Shown here: positions 46,878 through 55,577 of the stretch, piece by piece
How positions within the stretch are numbered: the first letter of the stretch is position 1
Layout of the letters: every line of letters starts with the position of its first letter
Assembly (NCBI RefSeq): GCF_900089075.1
Contig: NZ_LT593747.1
Coordinates: 1-64,000, forward strand
Direction of reading: 5' to 3'
From: Vaginella massiliensis
GTDB taxonomy: Bacteria; Bacteroidota; Bacteroidia; Flavobacteriales; Weeksellaceae
Length of the DNA: 64,000 bases
Made by a program: the position numbers and the translations under genes
Notes under the pieces: model-generated
Seen by the model: the letters and a program-made list of their open reading frames with translations, nothing else
Databases searched by the model: none
What the model was told of the DNA's origin: nothing

Positions 46878-46908
46878 AAAAAAAGCAGGATAAAATCCTG
46901 CTTTTTTC
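46878..46908. terminator. bidirectional terminator between aspS and the DUF937 gene
   Basis: A 13-bp stem (AAAAAAGCAGGAT / ATCCTGCTTTTTT) with an AAA loop. T runs exist on both strands. Confidence 0.92.
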
Positions 46909-46916
46909 TTGAAATT

Positions 46917-47504
46917 TTATTTGAATAAACCACCTAAAAATTTGCTTCCAAGATTTACCAAATCGTCTTTGATATTGCCATCACCATTCTGATCTAACAA
47001 TCGTTCGAATGTAGATAAGTTAGAATTAGAAGCTGCAGCACCACCGTTTACCAAACTACCCAATAAGCCAGCGACACCATTTGCATCCAAATTATTGGCT
47101 TGTTTTTGTTTACCCAAATAATTCATGACAATCGGTGCAAGAATAACCAACACACTCATCACTTGAGTAGCATTGAGACCAGAAGATTTCTCTACTGCAG
47201 TCTCAACCGTTTGTTGCTTATTCCCAAAGATATGCCCCAAAATGCCTAAACTATCTTGTGTGTTCACACCGCCGTTCAAGAATCCAGAAAAATTGTCGAA
47301 AATACTTCCGTTGTGTTTTTCCAGTGCGTTGGCAATACCTTGTGCATCACCATTGTTTGCATTTTTGTTCAACGCGGTCAATAGCAAAGGCAATGCCATT
47401 GCAATAGCCGATTGTGCTTGATTTTCGCTCACCCCTAACTTTTGAGTAACAGATGATATCAGCTGATTTCCGATAGGTCCTTGTAATAAAGTTGATAAGT
47501 CCAT
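46917..47504 (-). CDS. DUF937 family protein with EF-hand-like end
   Basis: A 195-residue protein of the DUF937 family, made of helical repeats (SVTQKLGVSENQAQSAIAMA at about 18-37; SSGLNATQVMSVLVILAPIV at about 105-124). Near the C-terminus DQNGDGNIKDD (about 172-182) has the spacing of a calcium-binding EF-hand loop. There is no signal peptide. The function of the family is unknown. A TACATTTG box (minus strand, 47534-47541) may be its -7 element. Confidence 0.85.
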   Translation of the reverse strand: MDLSTLLQGPIGNQLISSVTQKLGVSENQAQSAIAMALPLLLTALNKNANNGDAQGIANALEKHNGSIFDNFSGFLNGGVNTQDSLGILGHIFGNKQQTVETAVEKSSGLNATQVMSVLVILAPIVMNYLGKQKQANNLDANGVAGLLGSLVNGGAAASNSNLSTFERLLDQNGDGNIKDDLVNLGSKFLGGLFK

Positions 47505-47607
47505 AAATAATTTGTAAAAGTTTTTATAATATTCAAATGTAAACGAATTATTTGAATATTTACATCAGGAATAATATTATTTTTGTAACCCATACGAATA
47601 GCTCAAC

Positions 47608-48660
47608 ATGAAACAACTCAGCTTATTATTCGCCATCATTATCGGGTTTATCCTTCTCATTCCGATTGTTTTACCCAAAAAACAAAATGCAGCATCAGAA
47701 TTGGTTATCGATGCTCCTATTGGTTTGGTATACGAAGAATTCAACAACCTGCAAAACCTATCGAAATGGCAACAATTTATGTCAAAAGAAGAGCGTGTTG
47801 ATTTGAGTTTTTCTGCCAATCCTCGCGATGTAAACGCTTGGATGAAGTGGGAATCAGAATCTGCTACAATCGGTGATGGACGCTTGAGTATTGTCGATAG
47901 CGACATCAATCAAAATGTGGTGTACGAAATAGAAAATTTCGGATGGGAAGAAACTGGAACGTTAACCATTAATTTTAGTTCTAATAACGATGGAAAAACT
48001 TTGGTAAAAATGATTTACGAAGGACCAAAATTGCCCTATCTCTACCGTTGGTACAACCTCTTCAAAAACCGAAGCGACATGTTGGAAGAGAATCTCATGG
48101 GCTTGAACGAATATGTAAAAGTTGAACTGAAAAAGCAAAGACAAGAAGGAAAATTATTGGTTGGTGATTACAAAATTTTCGAGACTGATGCCATTCCTTT
48201 AATTGCCGTGAAGAATGAAACAACGCTAGCTCAATCCAAAATTACCAACGCCACCGATCAATCGTTCGAAGATATTTACAACGTTCTTGCACCCAAATCT
48301 GAAGAAGAAGAGGGACTGCATATCGACTTGGGTTTTCCTACGATATATTATACCCATTGGGACGAAGAGAAAAATAAAACAACATTTTTTAGCGGAATTC
48401 CGTTTATCGAGAGTTTTCCAATCAGTAAACCACTCCAAAAAGTTTCCATCCCGAAAGGGAAATATTTATTAACGCTTCACATTGGTCCAAAAAGTAAGAA
48501 AAAAGCAACCCTCGAACTGATGAAGCGTTATGCCGAGAAAAACAATCTGAAATTGGGTAAAAAACACTGGGAGGTTTTCCTCAACGATCCTAAAGAAACC
48601 GATAGTTTGCTCTTGCAATCGAGAATATACTACGAAATCATAACATCCAAAAAACAATAA
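47608..48660 (+). CDS. membrane-anchored SRPBCC and GyrI-like domain protein
   Basis: A 350-residue protein with an N-terminal membrane anchor (MKQLSLLFAIIIGFILLIPI) followed by an SRPBCC/polyketide cyclase-like domain (about 30-165; LVIDAPIGLVYEEFNNLQNL). A GyrI-like small-molecule-binding domain follows (about 185-350; motifs KYLLTLHIGPKSKKKATLEL and HWEVFLNDPKETDSLLLQ). GyrI-like domains bind small hydrophobic ligands. This fusion is found in Bacteroidota with unknown function. TATTTTTG at 47578-47585 is a likely -7 box, 22 bp before the start. Confidence 0.82.
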   Translation: MKQLSLLFAIIIGFILLIPIVLPKKQNAASELVIDAPIGLVYEEFNNLQNLSKWQQFMSKEERVDLSFSANPRDVNAWMKWESESATIGDGRLSIVDSDINQNVVYEIENFGWEETGTLTINFSSNNDGKTLVKMIYEGPKLPYLYRWYNLFKNRSDMLEENLMGLNEYVKVELKKQRQEGKLLVGDYKIFETDAIPLIAVKNETTLAQSKITNATDQSFEDIYNVLAPKSEEEEGLHIDLGFPTIYYTHWDEEKNKTTFFSGIPFIESFPISKPLQKVSIPKGKYLLTLHIGPKSKKKATLELMKRYAEKNNLKLGKKHWEVFLNDPKETDSLLLQSRIYYEIITSKKQ

Positions 48661-48841
48661 CGGAATCTGAATGTGAGTTTTTGGTTGACGATTTAACAGG
48701 CTCAGGGGACGCGGGATGCTGGATTCGGCGGCTGAGGTTTTTGAAGCCCCGAAGCCCATCTTCTAAAAGGTTACTTTGAGAGGCCTCAGTGACTGGTTTG
48801 AGTGCCTCAAGGAACGGGATGTCGAATGTGGTGTATAGTAT
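48661..48841. repeat. degenerate copy of the 310-bp repeat's GC-rich segment
   Basis: This GC-rich intergenic stretch resembles 52975-53070: GGGATGCTGGATTCGG, GGCTGAG, AAGCCCCGAAGCCCAT and TCTAAAAGGTTACTT appear in the same order as in the tandem repeat near the tRNA-Gln genes. It includes a GGCT/AGCC hairpin. No coding frame. Confidence 0.65.
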
Positions 48842-49363
48842 TTAATCCGGAATTTCGAACATAAAAGCTTGCTGACTTCCTGGAATGTAGAAATAATAAA
48901 GTTGTTTGTACAAAAAAGAACTCGGTTTGAGGTTTTCTAAAAAAATTAACACGCCCAATCCGCTCTCACGATTGCGAATATTCTCAAAAACATTGAGCAC
49001 TTTGAATCGCTTCCCAATCATTTCTGTGGGTCGAGTTTTGAGGTTATCACTCGATGCATAAGGTACTTGAAGATCTTTTCGTGTATAAAAATATTGGAAA
49101 CCAAGCATTTGCTCTTCATCCGTACTTTCTTTTATCAGAAAAGTTAGGGTTTTACCCTTCAACGTTTGCCAAGGATAACCTAAGTCCAGTGCGTTTGGGT
49201 GTGCCAATTGCTTCGGTTCAGCTTCTGTTTTTTCTACGATTACTTCTTTGTTTTCTACAATAGAATCAGTTACCGAAACAGAATCAACTAGATTTTTTTC
49301 ATTTTCTTGGCAATAGGCAGTTTGGGCGTAGCCTAAAATTACCATTAAAAATAGTTTTTTCAT
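48842..49363 (-). CDS. exported hypothetical protein
   Basis: A 173-residue protein that I do not recognise. It has a signal peptide (MKKLFLMVILGYAQTAYCQ, cleavage after YCQ), so it is periplasmic or surface. A Glu/Val-rich stretch at 20-55 (low complexity) is followed by a globular part with aromatic blocks (FQYFYTRKDLQVPYAS, LYKQLYYFYIPGSQQAFMF). It lies 32 bp downstream of the outer-membrane barrel gene in the sigma-factor operon. Confidence 0.75.
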   Translation of the reverse strand: MKKLFLMVILGYAQTAYCQENEKNLVDSVSVTDSIVENKEVIVEKTEAEPKQLAHPNALDLGYPWQTLKGKTLTFLIKESTDEEQMLGFQYFYTRKDLQVPYASSDNLKTRPTEMIGKRFKVLNVFENIRNRESGLGVLIFLENLKPSSFLYKQLYYFYIPGSQQAFMFEIPD

Positions 49364-49395
49364 AGGAATTAGTTTGTAAAACCGCTCCTACAATT

Positions 49396-51252
49396 TTAAT
49401 ACCATTTATTCCATTTTACGGTTTCTGGTCTTCCGATTTCGTAATTAAACAATCCAAAATCGTAATTGTTGAATGTATTGGTAAGAATTCGGTGATCATC
49501 TTTACCAGGCGTTTTAGGAAACCATGATAACGAAATCTGAAAATTGTTGAACACCAAAAATTCGTTGCTCAAAATTAAACCTAAACTTAAACTCGGATAG
49601 ATTTTATTTTGTAAAATATTTTTTTTATCGGTTCCCAACACTCCAAACGTCGCGTTGAAAAACGGAGACATGCGAAATCCCAAAACGGTCCAAGGTGAAT
49701 ATGCTTGCGATTGAAGCGATAAAATCGCTTTTTGTGTCCCGAATAAATTCTCTGAATTGAATCCGCGAATCCCCAAATAATCGTCTGAATGCAAAGAAAG
49801 CATATCGCCTTGGGTGTCGAATCTATTGTAACCGTAAACAAATGTCGTTCGGGCAAATTGTCTAAATTTCCAACTACCCCAATTGAATAAGTTGGTAAAA
49901 TACAAGCTTTGCAACGAAAATACAGATTGTTCTAAATTACCTTGGTTGAAATATGTTCCGTATTCGGCAATCATCCCCAAATATCCATATTTTGTTTTAT
50001 TTCCCGATTTGTATCGAGCTCCTAAATACAATCGATCGTTTTCATTCTTGTGCTCGTTACCGAAACTCACCATAATCGATCGTCCGACAGGAATATCTTC
50101 TTCAAAACCAACCCGATACAAAAAACGCTCTTTGATAAAACCTAAAGAAGAAATTCCAATTCCGCCCATCGTCAATTGATGACTGGAGAAAAAATCATCA
50201 GGATCATACCCAATTGCAGGCGAATCGTCATATTTTCTTTCGTTGTAACGACCCGAGACAATCAGATTGGTAATCTTGTTGAATCTACCGTGTTCTGACT
50301 GAATTTTGAATGCCCAAGCTCCCCAAAAATCCAGGTTATCGTATTTGAAAATATGTTTGTTTTCTAAAAATATTTCAGAAAAATCTAAATTTTCTCTAAA
50401 ATAATGCTCACTCAAAGAAATTCCGCCCGCCCATCGAGCCAAAGGCGAGTAAAAACGGCGTTGAAACGAGATTCCTCTTGTATAAAAATCTTCATAATCT
50501 TTATAATAAAGCCCTTCGAAAGATATAAAGGTTTTGAAAAGATTTGGGATACCATAACGCCCAATATATCGATATTGTTTTTCATCGAAATCGTATTTTA
50601 TCCGATTATCGAAAACATGTCCGATTCCTAAAAAGTTGCGTTCACGAAATCGGATTCCGATTTTAGAGGTAGAAACCGAACCGCTCACTACCATACTCCA
50701 TGAGTCGACCGTGCGTACAAAAACATCGACACCATCGCCTTGGGCAGTTTCTTTGGCAGAAATTTTAACGCGCCGAATCAGAAAAGTTTCGCGTAACAAA
50801 CGTTCAGATTCTCTGATTTTCAACGAATCTAACAGTTCGCCCTCTTTGAAAAGTAAATATTCCGAAATGATTTTATCCTTGGTACGTCCGTGTAGCGCAT
50901 TTCCAATCTGCTCGATTTTTTTTTCTGGCGTCTTCAACGAATCGGTGGCAGAATATCCAAAAGGGTCATTGGATTGTATGTAAATGTGCCGAATTGTTTT
51001 TTGATGATGAAATGGTAAAAAGTCAGATTTTGGTCGAAGCGAGTCTCTGCGTGCAGCAGAGTTTTTTTTAGGATCTTTTTTGAAAAGTAAACCTCGAACG
51101 GTTTTGACCAAACCCCATTCGTTGAATTTCTTTTTTTCTTTCTGACTTGGATGGACGATGCTGTCTTGAAAAGGAATAGAGTCGTTCTGTGCAACAACCT
51201 GTATGCTCAGAAACACAAAAAACAGTACGCCAATCCAACGAATTATTTTCAT
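49396..51252 (-). CDS. outer-membrane beta-barrel protein, Omp85/BamA-like
   Basis: A 618-residue outer-membrane protein. After a signal peptide (MKIIRWIGVLFFVFLSIQVVAQ) there is a Lys-rich region. One POTRA-like segment follows at about 85-180 (IRHIYIQSNDPFGYSATDSL, YLLFKEGELLDSLKIRESER, RLLRETFLIRRVKISAKET, GVDVFVRTVDSWSM). The remaining ~430 residues look like alternating amphipathic barrel strands and end in NKWY. The single POTRA resembles TamA- or ShlB-like and other small Omp85 relatives, so a translocation or assembly role is possible but unproven. It follows the NlpC/P60 gene by 9 bp. Confidence 0.8.
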   Translation of the reverse strand: MKIIRWIGVLFFVFLSIQVVAQNDSIPFQDSIVHPSQKEKKKFNEWGLVKTVRGLLFKKDPKKNSAARRDSLRPKSDFLPFHHQKTIRHIYIQSNDPFGYSATDSLKTPEKKIEQIGNALHGRTKDKIISEYLLFKEGELLDSLKIRESERLLRETFLIRRVKISAKETAQGDGVDVFVRTVDSWSMVVSGSVSTSKIGIRFRERNFLGIGHVFDNRIKYDFDEKQYRYIGRYGIPNLFKTFISFEGLYYKDYEDFYTRGISFQRRFYSPLARWAGGISLSEHYFRENLDFSEIFLENKHIFKYDNLDFWGAWAFKIQSEHGRFNKITNLIVSGRYNERKYDDSPAIGYDPDDFFSSHQLTMGGIGISSLGFIKERFLYRVGFEEDIPVGRSIMVSFGNEHKNENDRLYLGARYKSGNKTKYGYLGMIAEYGTYFNQGNLEQSVFSLQSLYFTNLFNWGSWKFRQFARTTFVYGYNRFDTQGDMLSLHSDDYLGIRGFNSENLFGTQKAILSLQSQAYSPWTVLGFRMSPFFNATFGVLGTDKKNILQNKIYPSLSLGLILSNEFLVFNNFQISLSWFPKTPGKDDHRILTNTFNNYDFGLFNYEIGRPETVKWNKWY

Positions 51253-51261
51253 GGATTGAAA

Positions 51262-51873
51262 TTACAACATGCGGGTTGCTTTTACAAATCTTCGGCTCCA
51301 ATAATTTTCGGCTAGAGAAGAGACCATTACACCTTTAGAGGTAGAAGCATGTATGAAATAGACGATTCCATCTTTTACACTTTCGACAATTCCGACATGT
51401 GAAATCGAGCTGCCCGAAGTGTTGAAAAACAATAAATCGCCAATTTTGATGTCGTTGAGGCTGATTTGTTTGCCTTTGGAAGCTTGATCCCTCGAGATGC
51501 GAGGCATCGACATTTCTACAGCTTCGAAAGAACGAATGACCAAGCCAGAACAATCCATTCCTTTGACATCTGTACCTCCAAAACGATAAGGCGTTCCAAG
51601 ATATTGACTTGCTGCAATGATGATCGATTGGATTTCGATAGTCGTACGATCCAAAAATTGATCGGGCACATTTTTCAGAATGATGGATTCTGAGTTGACC
51701 ATAGGCTCTTCTCTAAAAATCGCAGTAGCTCTTGTTGCGTCTTTAGTTGTCGTAACTTTTATCTGTTTATGGTTATTTCCCGTTTTTCTTACATTCGTTA
51801 TTCTACTTGATCCACAAGAAACTAGTAGAATACCGACGAGCATCAAACCAAAAAATCGTACAATATATTGCAT
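51262..51873 (-). CDS. NlpC/P60 peptidoglycan endopeptidase lipoprotein
   Basis: A lipoprotein of about 203 residues with lipobox cysteine C20 (GILLVSCGSS) and a C-terminal NlpC/P60 domain (about 85-203). The catalytic Cys is in GTDVKGMDCSGLVIRSFE, the His in SISHVGIVESV and the third polar residue (His) in VYFIHASTSKGV. These enzymes cut the D-Glu-diaminopimelate bond. The start at 51873 gives a clean lipoprotein signal; the frame is open to 51888. It follows the sigma factor gene by about 58 bp and precedes the barrel gene by 9 bp. Confidence 0.92.
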   Translation of the reverse strand: MQYIVRFFGLMLVGILLVSCGSSRITNVRKTGNNHKQIKVTTTKDATRATAIFREEPMVNSESIILKNVPDQFLDRTTIEIQSIIIAASQYLGTPYRFGGTDVKGMDCSGLVIRSFEAVEMSMPRISRDQASKGKQISLNDIKIGDLLFFNTSGSSISHVGIVESVKDGIVYFIHASTSKGVMVSSLAENYWSRRFVKATRML

Positions 51874-51931
51874 TTTTATACCAATCATTGTTCTGTAAAA
51901 TTAACGATTTTTTAGGAATTTTAGTATTAAA

Positions 51932-52471
51932 TCATCTCAAATTATCGGTGAGCAGTTGTTTGGCACGTAAAATACGAACTTTTACATTAGCCAAAGTAAG
52001 GTCTAATTCAGCTGCAATTTCTTTATAAGTTTTATCTTCTAAGTAACGCAATTCGATTACTTTCTGATAGTGGGTGGGCAGTTGAGCGATCGCCTTCAAT
52101 AGGTGGTCGTTGTCTTGTTGTAGAATCAGTGACTCTTCTGGCGATGGTATATCTTCCAACAAATCGTACCGAAGTCTGAACTCTTCGTCGTCAATAGAAA
52201 CTTTGAAATGCTTCGATTTTCTAAGGTGATCGATCATCGTATTGTGCGCAATGGAAATGACCCAAGTCGAGAAATCAAAATCAGGATTATAGAGTTTTAA
52301 TTTATTGAAAACTTTAGTAAAAGTCTCAATCGTAATGTCTTCTGATTCCTCATCATCTTGTATTTTTGCCAACACGTAGTGATAAACTCGTTTCCAAAAC
52401 AAATCGATGAGCTGATTCTGGGCAATTTGTTTGCCCTTTTTGGCTTCACTTATGATGGTTTCCAAATTCAT
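51932..52471 (-). CDS. ECF-type RNA polymerase sigma factor
   Basis: A 179-residue sigma-70 family protein. Region 2 (about 20-90: IDLFWKRVYHYVLAKIQDDEESEDITIETFTKVF, DFSTWVISIAHNTMIDHLRKSK) and region 4 (about 125-177: YLEDKTYKEIAAELDLTLANVKVRILRAK) are present; region 3 is missing, as usual for ECF factors. No anti-sigma factor gene is adjacent. A TATATTTG box (minus strand, 52479-52486) ends 7 bp before the start codon, so its mRNA may be leaderless. It heads an operon with NlpC/P60, barrel and hypothetical genes, which suggests envelope control. Confidence 0.93.
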   Translation of the reverse strand: MNLETIISEAKKGKQIAQNQLIDLFWKRVYHYVLAKIQDDEESEDITIETFTKVFNKLKLYNPDFDFSTWVISIAHNTMIDHLRKSKHFKVSIDDEEFRLRYDLLEDIPSPEESLILQQDNDHLLKAIAQLPTHYQKVIELRYLEDKTYKEIAAELDLTLANVKVRILRAKQLLTDNLR

Positions 52472-52528
52472 TGTACATCAAATATAATAAAGTGTTTTGG
52501 AAAAAAGAGCATGTGAATACACAAAAAA

Positions 52529-52559
52529 AACGGGAAAAGCACAAGACTCTTCCCGTTTG
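52529..52559 (-). terminator. terminator of the tRNA-Gln operon
   Basis: On the minus strand the stem ACGGGAA / TTCCCGT with a 14-nt loop is followed by eight T. It lies just behind tRNA-Gln copy 1. Confidence 0.85.
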
Positions 52560-52560
52560 T

Positions 52561-52630
52561 AGACCCACAGGGATTCGAACCCCGACAAACGGCACCAAAA
52601 ACCGGTGTGCTACCGTTACACCATGAGTCT
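52561..52630 (-). tRNA. tRNA-Gln (UUG), copy 1
   Basis: On the minus strand the sequence folds into a cloverleaf: acceptor AGACTCA / TGGGTCT, D-stem GTGT / ACAC, T-arm CGGGG-TTCGAAT-CCCTG, and an anticodon loop TTTTGGT with TTG in the anticodon position. CCA is not encoded. Copy 1 differs from copy 2 by one acceptor base (a U-G wobble instead of C-G). Confidence 0.93.
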
Positions 52631-52698
52631 ATTTTGAAGTGCAATTTTTTTCGAAAAAAAATGCCTCAACAATTACTCATCAAGGCATAAGACTTAGT

Positions 52699-52768
52699 AG
52701 ACCCACAGGGATTCGAACCCCGACAAACGGCACCAAAAACCGGTGTGCTACCGTTACACCATGGGTCT
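52699..52768 (-). tRNA. tRNA-Gln (UUG), copy 2
   Basis: Same as copy 1 except for one base; acceptor AGACCCA / TGGGTCT pairs fully. It lies 68 bp upstream of copy 1 in transcription direction, behind a strong promoter. CCA is not encoded. Confidence 0.94.
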
Positions 52769-52785
52769 TTGTCTTAATTGCTGTG

Positions 52786-52816
52786 CAAATATAGAAAGGT
52801 TTTTGATTTCTCCAAA
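52786..52816 (-). promoter_or_regulatory. promoter of the tRNA-Gln pair
   Basis: On the minus strand TTTTG (52813-52817) and TATATTTG (52786-52793) are separated by exactly 19 bp. This is the best promoter of the window and drives both tRNA genes. Confidence 0.85.
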
Positions 52817-52992
52817 AGATTTTAACGGCATATTTTATCGAAGATAGTGAAATTTCTTATAAATACCTGATACTGAATTTTATTTTTATAAAAAATTTAT
52901 CATAAAAAGCTACTTTTTACACTAAACTATCCTATTGATGCTGCCAAAATCTCACGTTTCCTGAGCATGTCAAAGGGGACGAGATTTGGGAT

Positions 52993-53645
52993 GCGATGTA
53001 CGGGATTCGGGGGCTGAGATTCTCTAAGCCCCGAAGTCCATTATCTAAAGGTCACTTCGAGAGGCTTTGCATGATATGTGTGCTAATATTTCTTTATTTT
53101 ATTACTTTTTTCTTGATAAAAAAGTAACCAAAAAATCAAGGCTTTAAATCGTTTTGGCTAAAAATCCTTTTCACTTCGGGAATGAATTAAATCGCTCCTT
53201 ACAGTCGGTAATTCATTCTATTCCTCCTTGAAAATGATTTTCTTAACGCCAACGATTTAGATGCCGTTTTTCTTTCGACAAGCTCAGGATAGAGCATGAG
53301 GTGCGATGTACGGGATTCGGGGGCTGAGATTCTCTAAGCCCCGAAGTCCATCAATTAAAGGTCGCTTCGAGAGGCTTTGCATGATATGTGTGCTAATATT
53401 TCTTTATTTTATTACTTTTTTCTTGATAAAAAAGTAACCAAAAAAATCAAGGCTTTAAATCGTTTTGGCTAAAAATCCTTTTCACTTCGGGAATGAATTA
53501 AATCGCTCCTTACAGTCGGTAATTCATTCTATTCCTCCTTGAAAATGATTTTCTTAACGCCAACGATTTAGATGCCGTTTTTCTTTCGACAAGCTCAGGA
53601 TAGAGCATGAGGTGCGATGTACGGGATTCGGGGGCTGAGATTCTC
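52993..53645. repeat. 310-bp direct tandem repeat, about 2.1 copies
   Basis: Copy 1 starts at 52993 (GCGATGTACGGGATTCGGGG), copy 2 at 53303 and a partial third copy at 53614 that loses similarity near 53645. The period is 310-311 bp; copies 1 and 2 are nearly identical. Each unit contains a GGGGCT / AGCCCC hairpin, a TTACTTTTTT / AAAAAAGTAA hairpin and one very long imperfect hairpin. No ORF fits in it. Confidence 0.92.
53146..53258. repeat. long imperfect hairpin inside the 310-bp repeat (first copy)
   Basis: Arm 1 (53146-53188, AAATCGTTTTGGCTAAAAAT onward to GAATGAATT) is complementary to arm 2 (53210-53258, AATTCATTC onward to CCAACGATTT) with a few bulges, around a 21-nt loop. The second copy repeats it about 311 bp later. 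It could fold as RNA or DNA, or be the two ends of a small non-autonomous element. Confidence 0.75.
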
Positions 53646-53659
53646 GTAGCCCACGAAGA

Positions 53660-53788
53660 CCGGAAACCGAGAAGTTCTCAAAAGTCCATTTTCTAAAGGT
53701 CACTTCCCAACCCATAAAACTTTTCTATAAATAGTCATAAACCATAATTTTTTTTATCGTTTACTATCAGTTTTCACCTAGCGGAATT
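53660..53788. other. end of the repeat zone, no gene seen
   Basis: The third repeat copy diverges into GAAGACCGGAAACCGAGAAG, then TCCATTTTCTAAAGGTCACTT resumes the repeat's GC-rich end. AT-rich sequence leads to the glycosyltransferase stop codon. Confidence 0.5.
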
Positions 53789-54586
53789 TTACAAAACTCG
53801 TTCGGTTTTTTTGGCTATAAAACTATCGTAAAACTTCTTAAAACCATGATGCTTAATCAAATACGTATATTTATGAAAAACCCGATTTACCTCATAAAAA
53901 ACTTGTTTAGATAGTTTAGCTTTTTTCAGGTTTTGGTTGGTCTGAATCTGAGTTTCTGCACCGGCGCCATCAACCAAAGAGGGCAACAAATTGTAGATTC
54001 GCAAATCAAATTCCCAAGGATGTTGCAAATCGCAATCGATTGGACGGCGAATGGTTGCAATAGGTTTGTTGACTTTATCTAAGAATTTCTGAGCCGCTTT
54101 TCTAGTCCAAATTGCCGCAATAGTGGTAATGGGAATACTCGTGCCGCAAGCTCCAATAAAATAGGTCTCGTCTAAGGTCGCTACTTTTATATTTCGTCTT
54201 TTTCCGTTGGCCAATTTCAAAACGTCCCACTGATGTTTAGTCGGAAGGGTTGGATAATTATCCAGCGCTTTTTCAATAATGTTTTTAGAATTGGGCTGTA
54301 AAACGGCGTCATCTTCAATAATCAGAGCGAAATCATAATCCGAAGCCAAAAACACTTCAAGCGTTTTGATATGACTTAGATAGCATCCGATTTCTCCCGG
54401 AACCAAATCTCGGTCGTATTTGTTTTTGATGCGGTATGAGTTGTGATCCAATGTTTTAGCATCGACAGCGGTAATGCGTTCAAACGAAATTCCCGTTTTT
54501 TCGAATTCGTTTTGCATAAATTTTAAACGATCGGTAGCGCGGTCTAAATTAATTAAATACGTCTGGTAATTTGGCTTTGTTTTCAT
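53789..54586 (-). CDS. family 25 glycosyltransferase (LPS biosynthesis type)
   Basis: A 265-residue GT25 enzyme (LgtB/LpsA-like), used to add a galactose or similar sugar to lipopolysaccharide. The N-terminal motif YLINLDRATDRLKFMQNEFE, the VPGEIGCYLSHIKTLE block and the metal-binding acidic motif FALIIEDDAVL (about 93-103) are conserved. There is no signal peptide or membrane segment. The length is normal. It lies downstream of the pst terminator and appears monocistronic; a TAACTTTG box (minus strand, 54627-54634) precedes it. Confidence 0.88.
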   Translation of the reverse strand: MKTKPNYQTYLINLDRATDRLKFMQNEFEKTGISFERITAVDAKTLDHNSYRIKNKYDRDLVPGEIGCYLSHIKTLEVFLASDYDFALIIEDDAVLQPNSKNIIEKALDNYPTLPTKHQWDVLKLANGKRRNIKVATLDETYFIGACGTSIPITTIAAIWTRKAAQKFLDKVNKPIATIRRPIDCDLQHPWEFDLRIYNLLPSLVDGAGAETQIQTNQNLKKAKLSKQVFYEVNRVFHKYTYLIKHHGFKKFYDSFIAKKTERVL

Positions 54587-54715
54587 GCGAATGCTTTAGT
54601 GTTGGAAAATTATAAAATTATCTTCACAAAGTTACTTTGTTTTGTTTGAAATTTAGGCTGATTCTAAACGGAGCGCATCAATCCGTTCCAAATCATTTCG
54701 AATGTGATAAACGGA

Positions 54716-54754
54716 ACAAAAAAACAGTAACAATCGAATGACTACTACTGTTTT
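54716..54754 (-). terminator. terminator after pstB
   Basis: On the minus strand the stem AAAACAGTA / TACTGTTTT with a 16-nt loop runs into a T stretch. It lies about 77 bp after the pstB stop codon, and the glycosyltransferase gene begins beyond it. Confidence 0.8.
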
Positions 54755-54830
54755 CAAGTTTAAAACACTAAATATCTGTATCTATTTTTTTGGTTTGATC
54801 GACCTGACACGAAAAAATGAAAGCTGCGCG

Positions 54831-55577
54831 TTAACCAAAATGTCCGCTGATGTATTTGGCTGTCAGTTCGTTATTCGGGTTATTGAAAATTCGTTCCGTT
54901 GGACCTTCTTCCTTTACTTCGCCCAAATACATGAACACCGTTTTGTCGGCAAGGCGTTGTGCCTGTTGCATATTATGCGTGACAATCACAATGGTATAGT
55001 CATCTTTCAAATGCTTTATCAAATCTTCAATTTTCAGGGTGCTCACAGGGTCTAATGCCGAGCAAGGTTCGTCCATCAAAATAACTTCGGGTCTCAGCGC
55101 TACGGCTCTTGCGATGCACAAACGTTGTTGTTGTCCACCAGACAGTCGAGTAGCCGGCATTTTCAAATCGTTTTTTACTTCATCCCACAAATACGCTTCT
55201 TCCAGTGCTTTTTGGATGATCTCTTTGCCGTGCGGAAGGTTGTTGATTTTCAGACCGTAAGCAATATTGTCGTAAATGCTTTTTGGAAACGGATTTGCCT
55301 TTTGAAAAACCATGCCGATGCGTTTACGTATTTCGGTTACCGGAACTTGCTTTGCATACAAATCCAGATCTTCTAGGCGTAAAGTTCCTGTGATTTTAGC
55401 GTCTGGCGAAAGATCGTGCATGCGATTGAAGCTTCGCAATAAAGTACTTTTGCCACAACCCGACGGACCAATCAATGCCGTGATTTCATTTTCTCCAAAA
55501 GATAGGTCGATGTTTTTCAACACCTGTTTGTCTCCAAAACTGAGGCATAAATTATGAACGGATAATTTAGTTTTCAT
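54831..55577 (-). CDS. pstB: phosphate ABC transporter ATP-binding protein
   Basis: A 248-residue ATPase of the high-affinity phosphate transporter. Walker A is GPSGCGKSTLL (about 37-47), the signature TRLSGGQQQRLCIARA (about 143-158) and Walker B VILMDEPCSALDP. The H-loop is in VTHNMQQA. The length and the KRIGMVFQKANPFPKSIYDN block are typical of PstB. Its start overlaps pstA by 11 bp. phoU, which usually follows, is absent; a terminator lies instead. Confidence 0.96.
   Translation of the reverse strand: MKTKLSVHNLCLSFGDKQVLKNIDLSFGENEITALIGPSGCGKSTLLRSFNRMHDLSPDAKITGTLRLEDLDLYAKQVPVTEIRKRIGMVFQKANPFPKSIYDNIAYGLKINNLPHGKEIIQKALEEAYLWDEVKNDLKMPATRLSGGQQQRLCIARAVALRPEVILMDEPCSALDPVSTLKIEDLIKHLKDDYTIVIVTHNMQQAQRLADKTVFMYLGEVKEEGPTERIFNNPNNELTAKYISGHFG

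Noticed and set aside
52993-53645. CRISPR-like array
   Set aside because: The period is 310 bp with only about two copies and no short spacers; there are no cas genes in the window.
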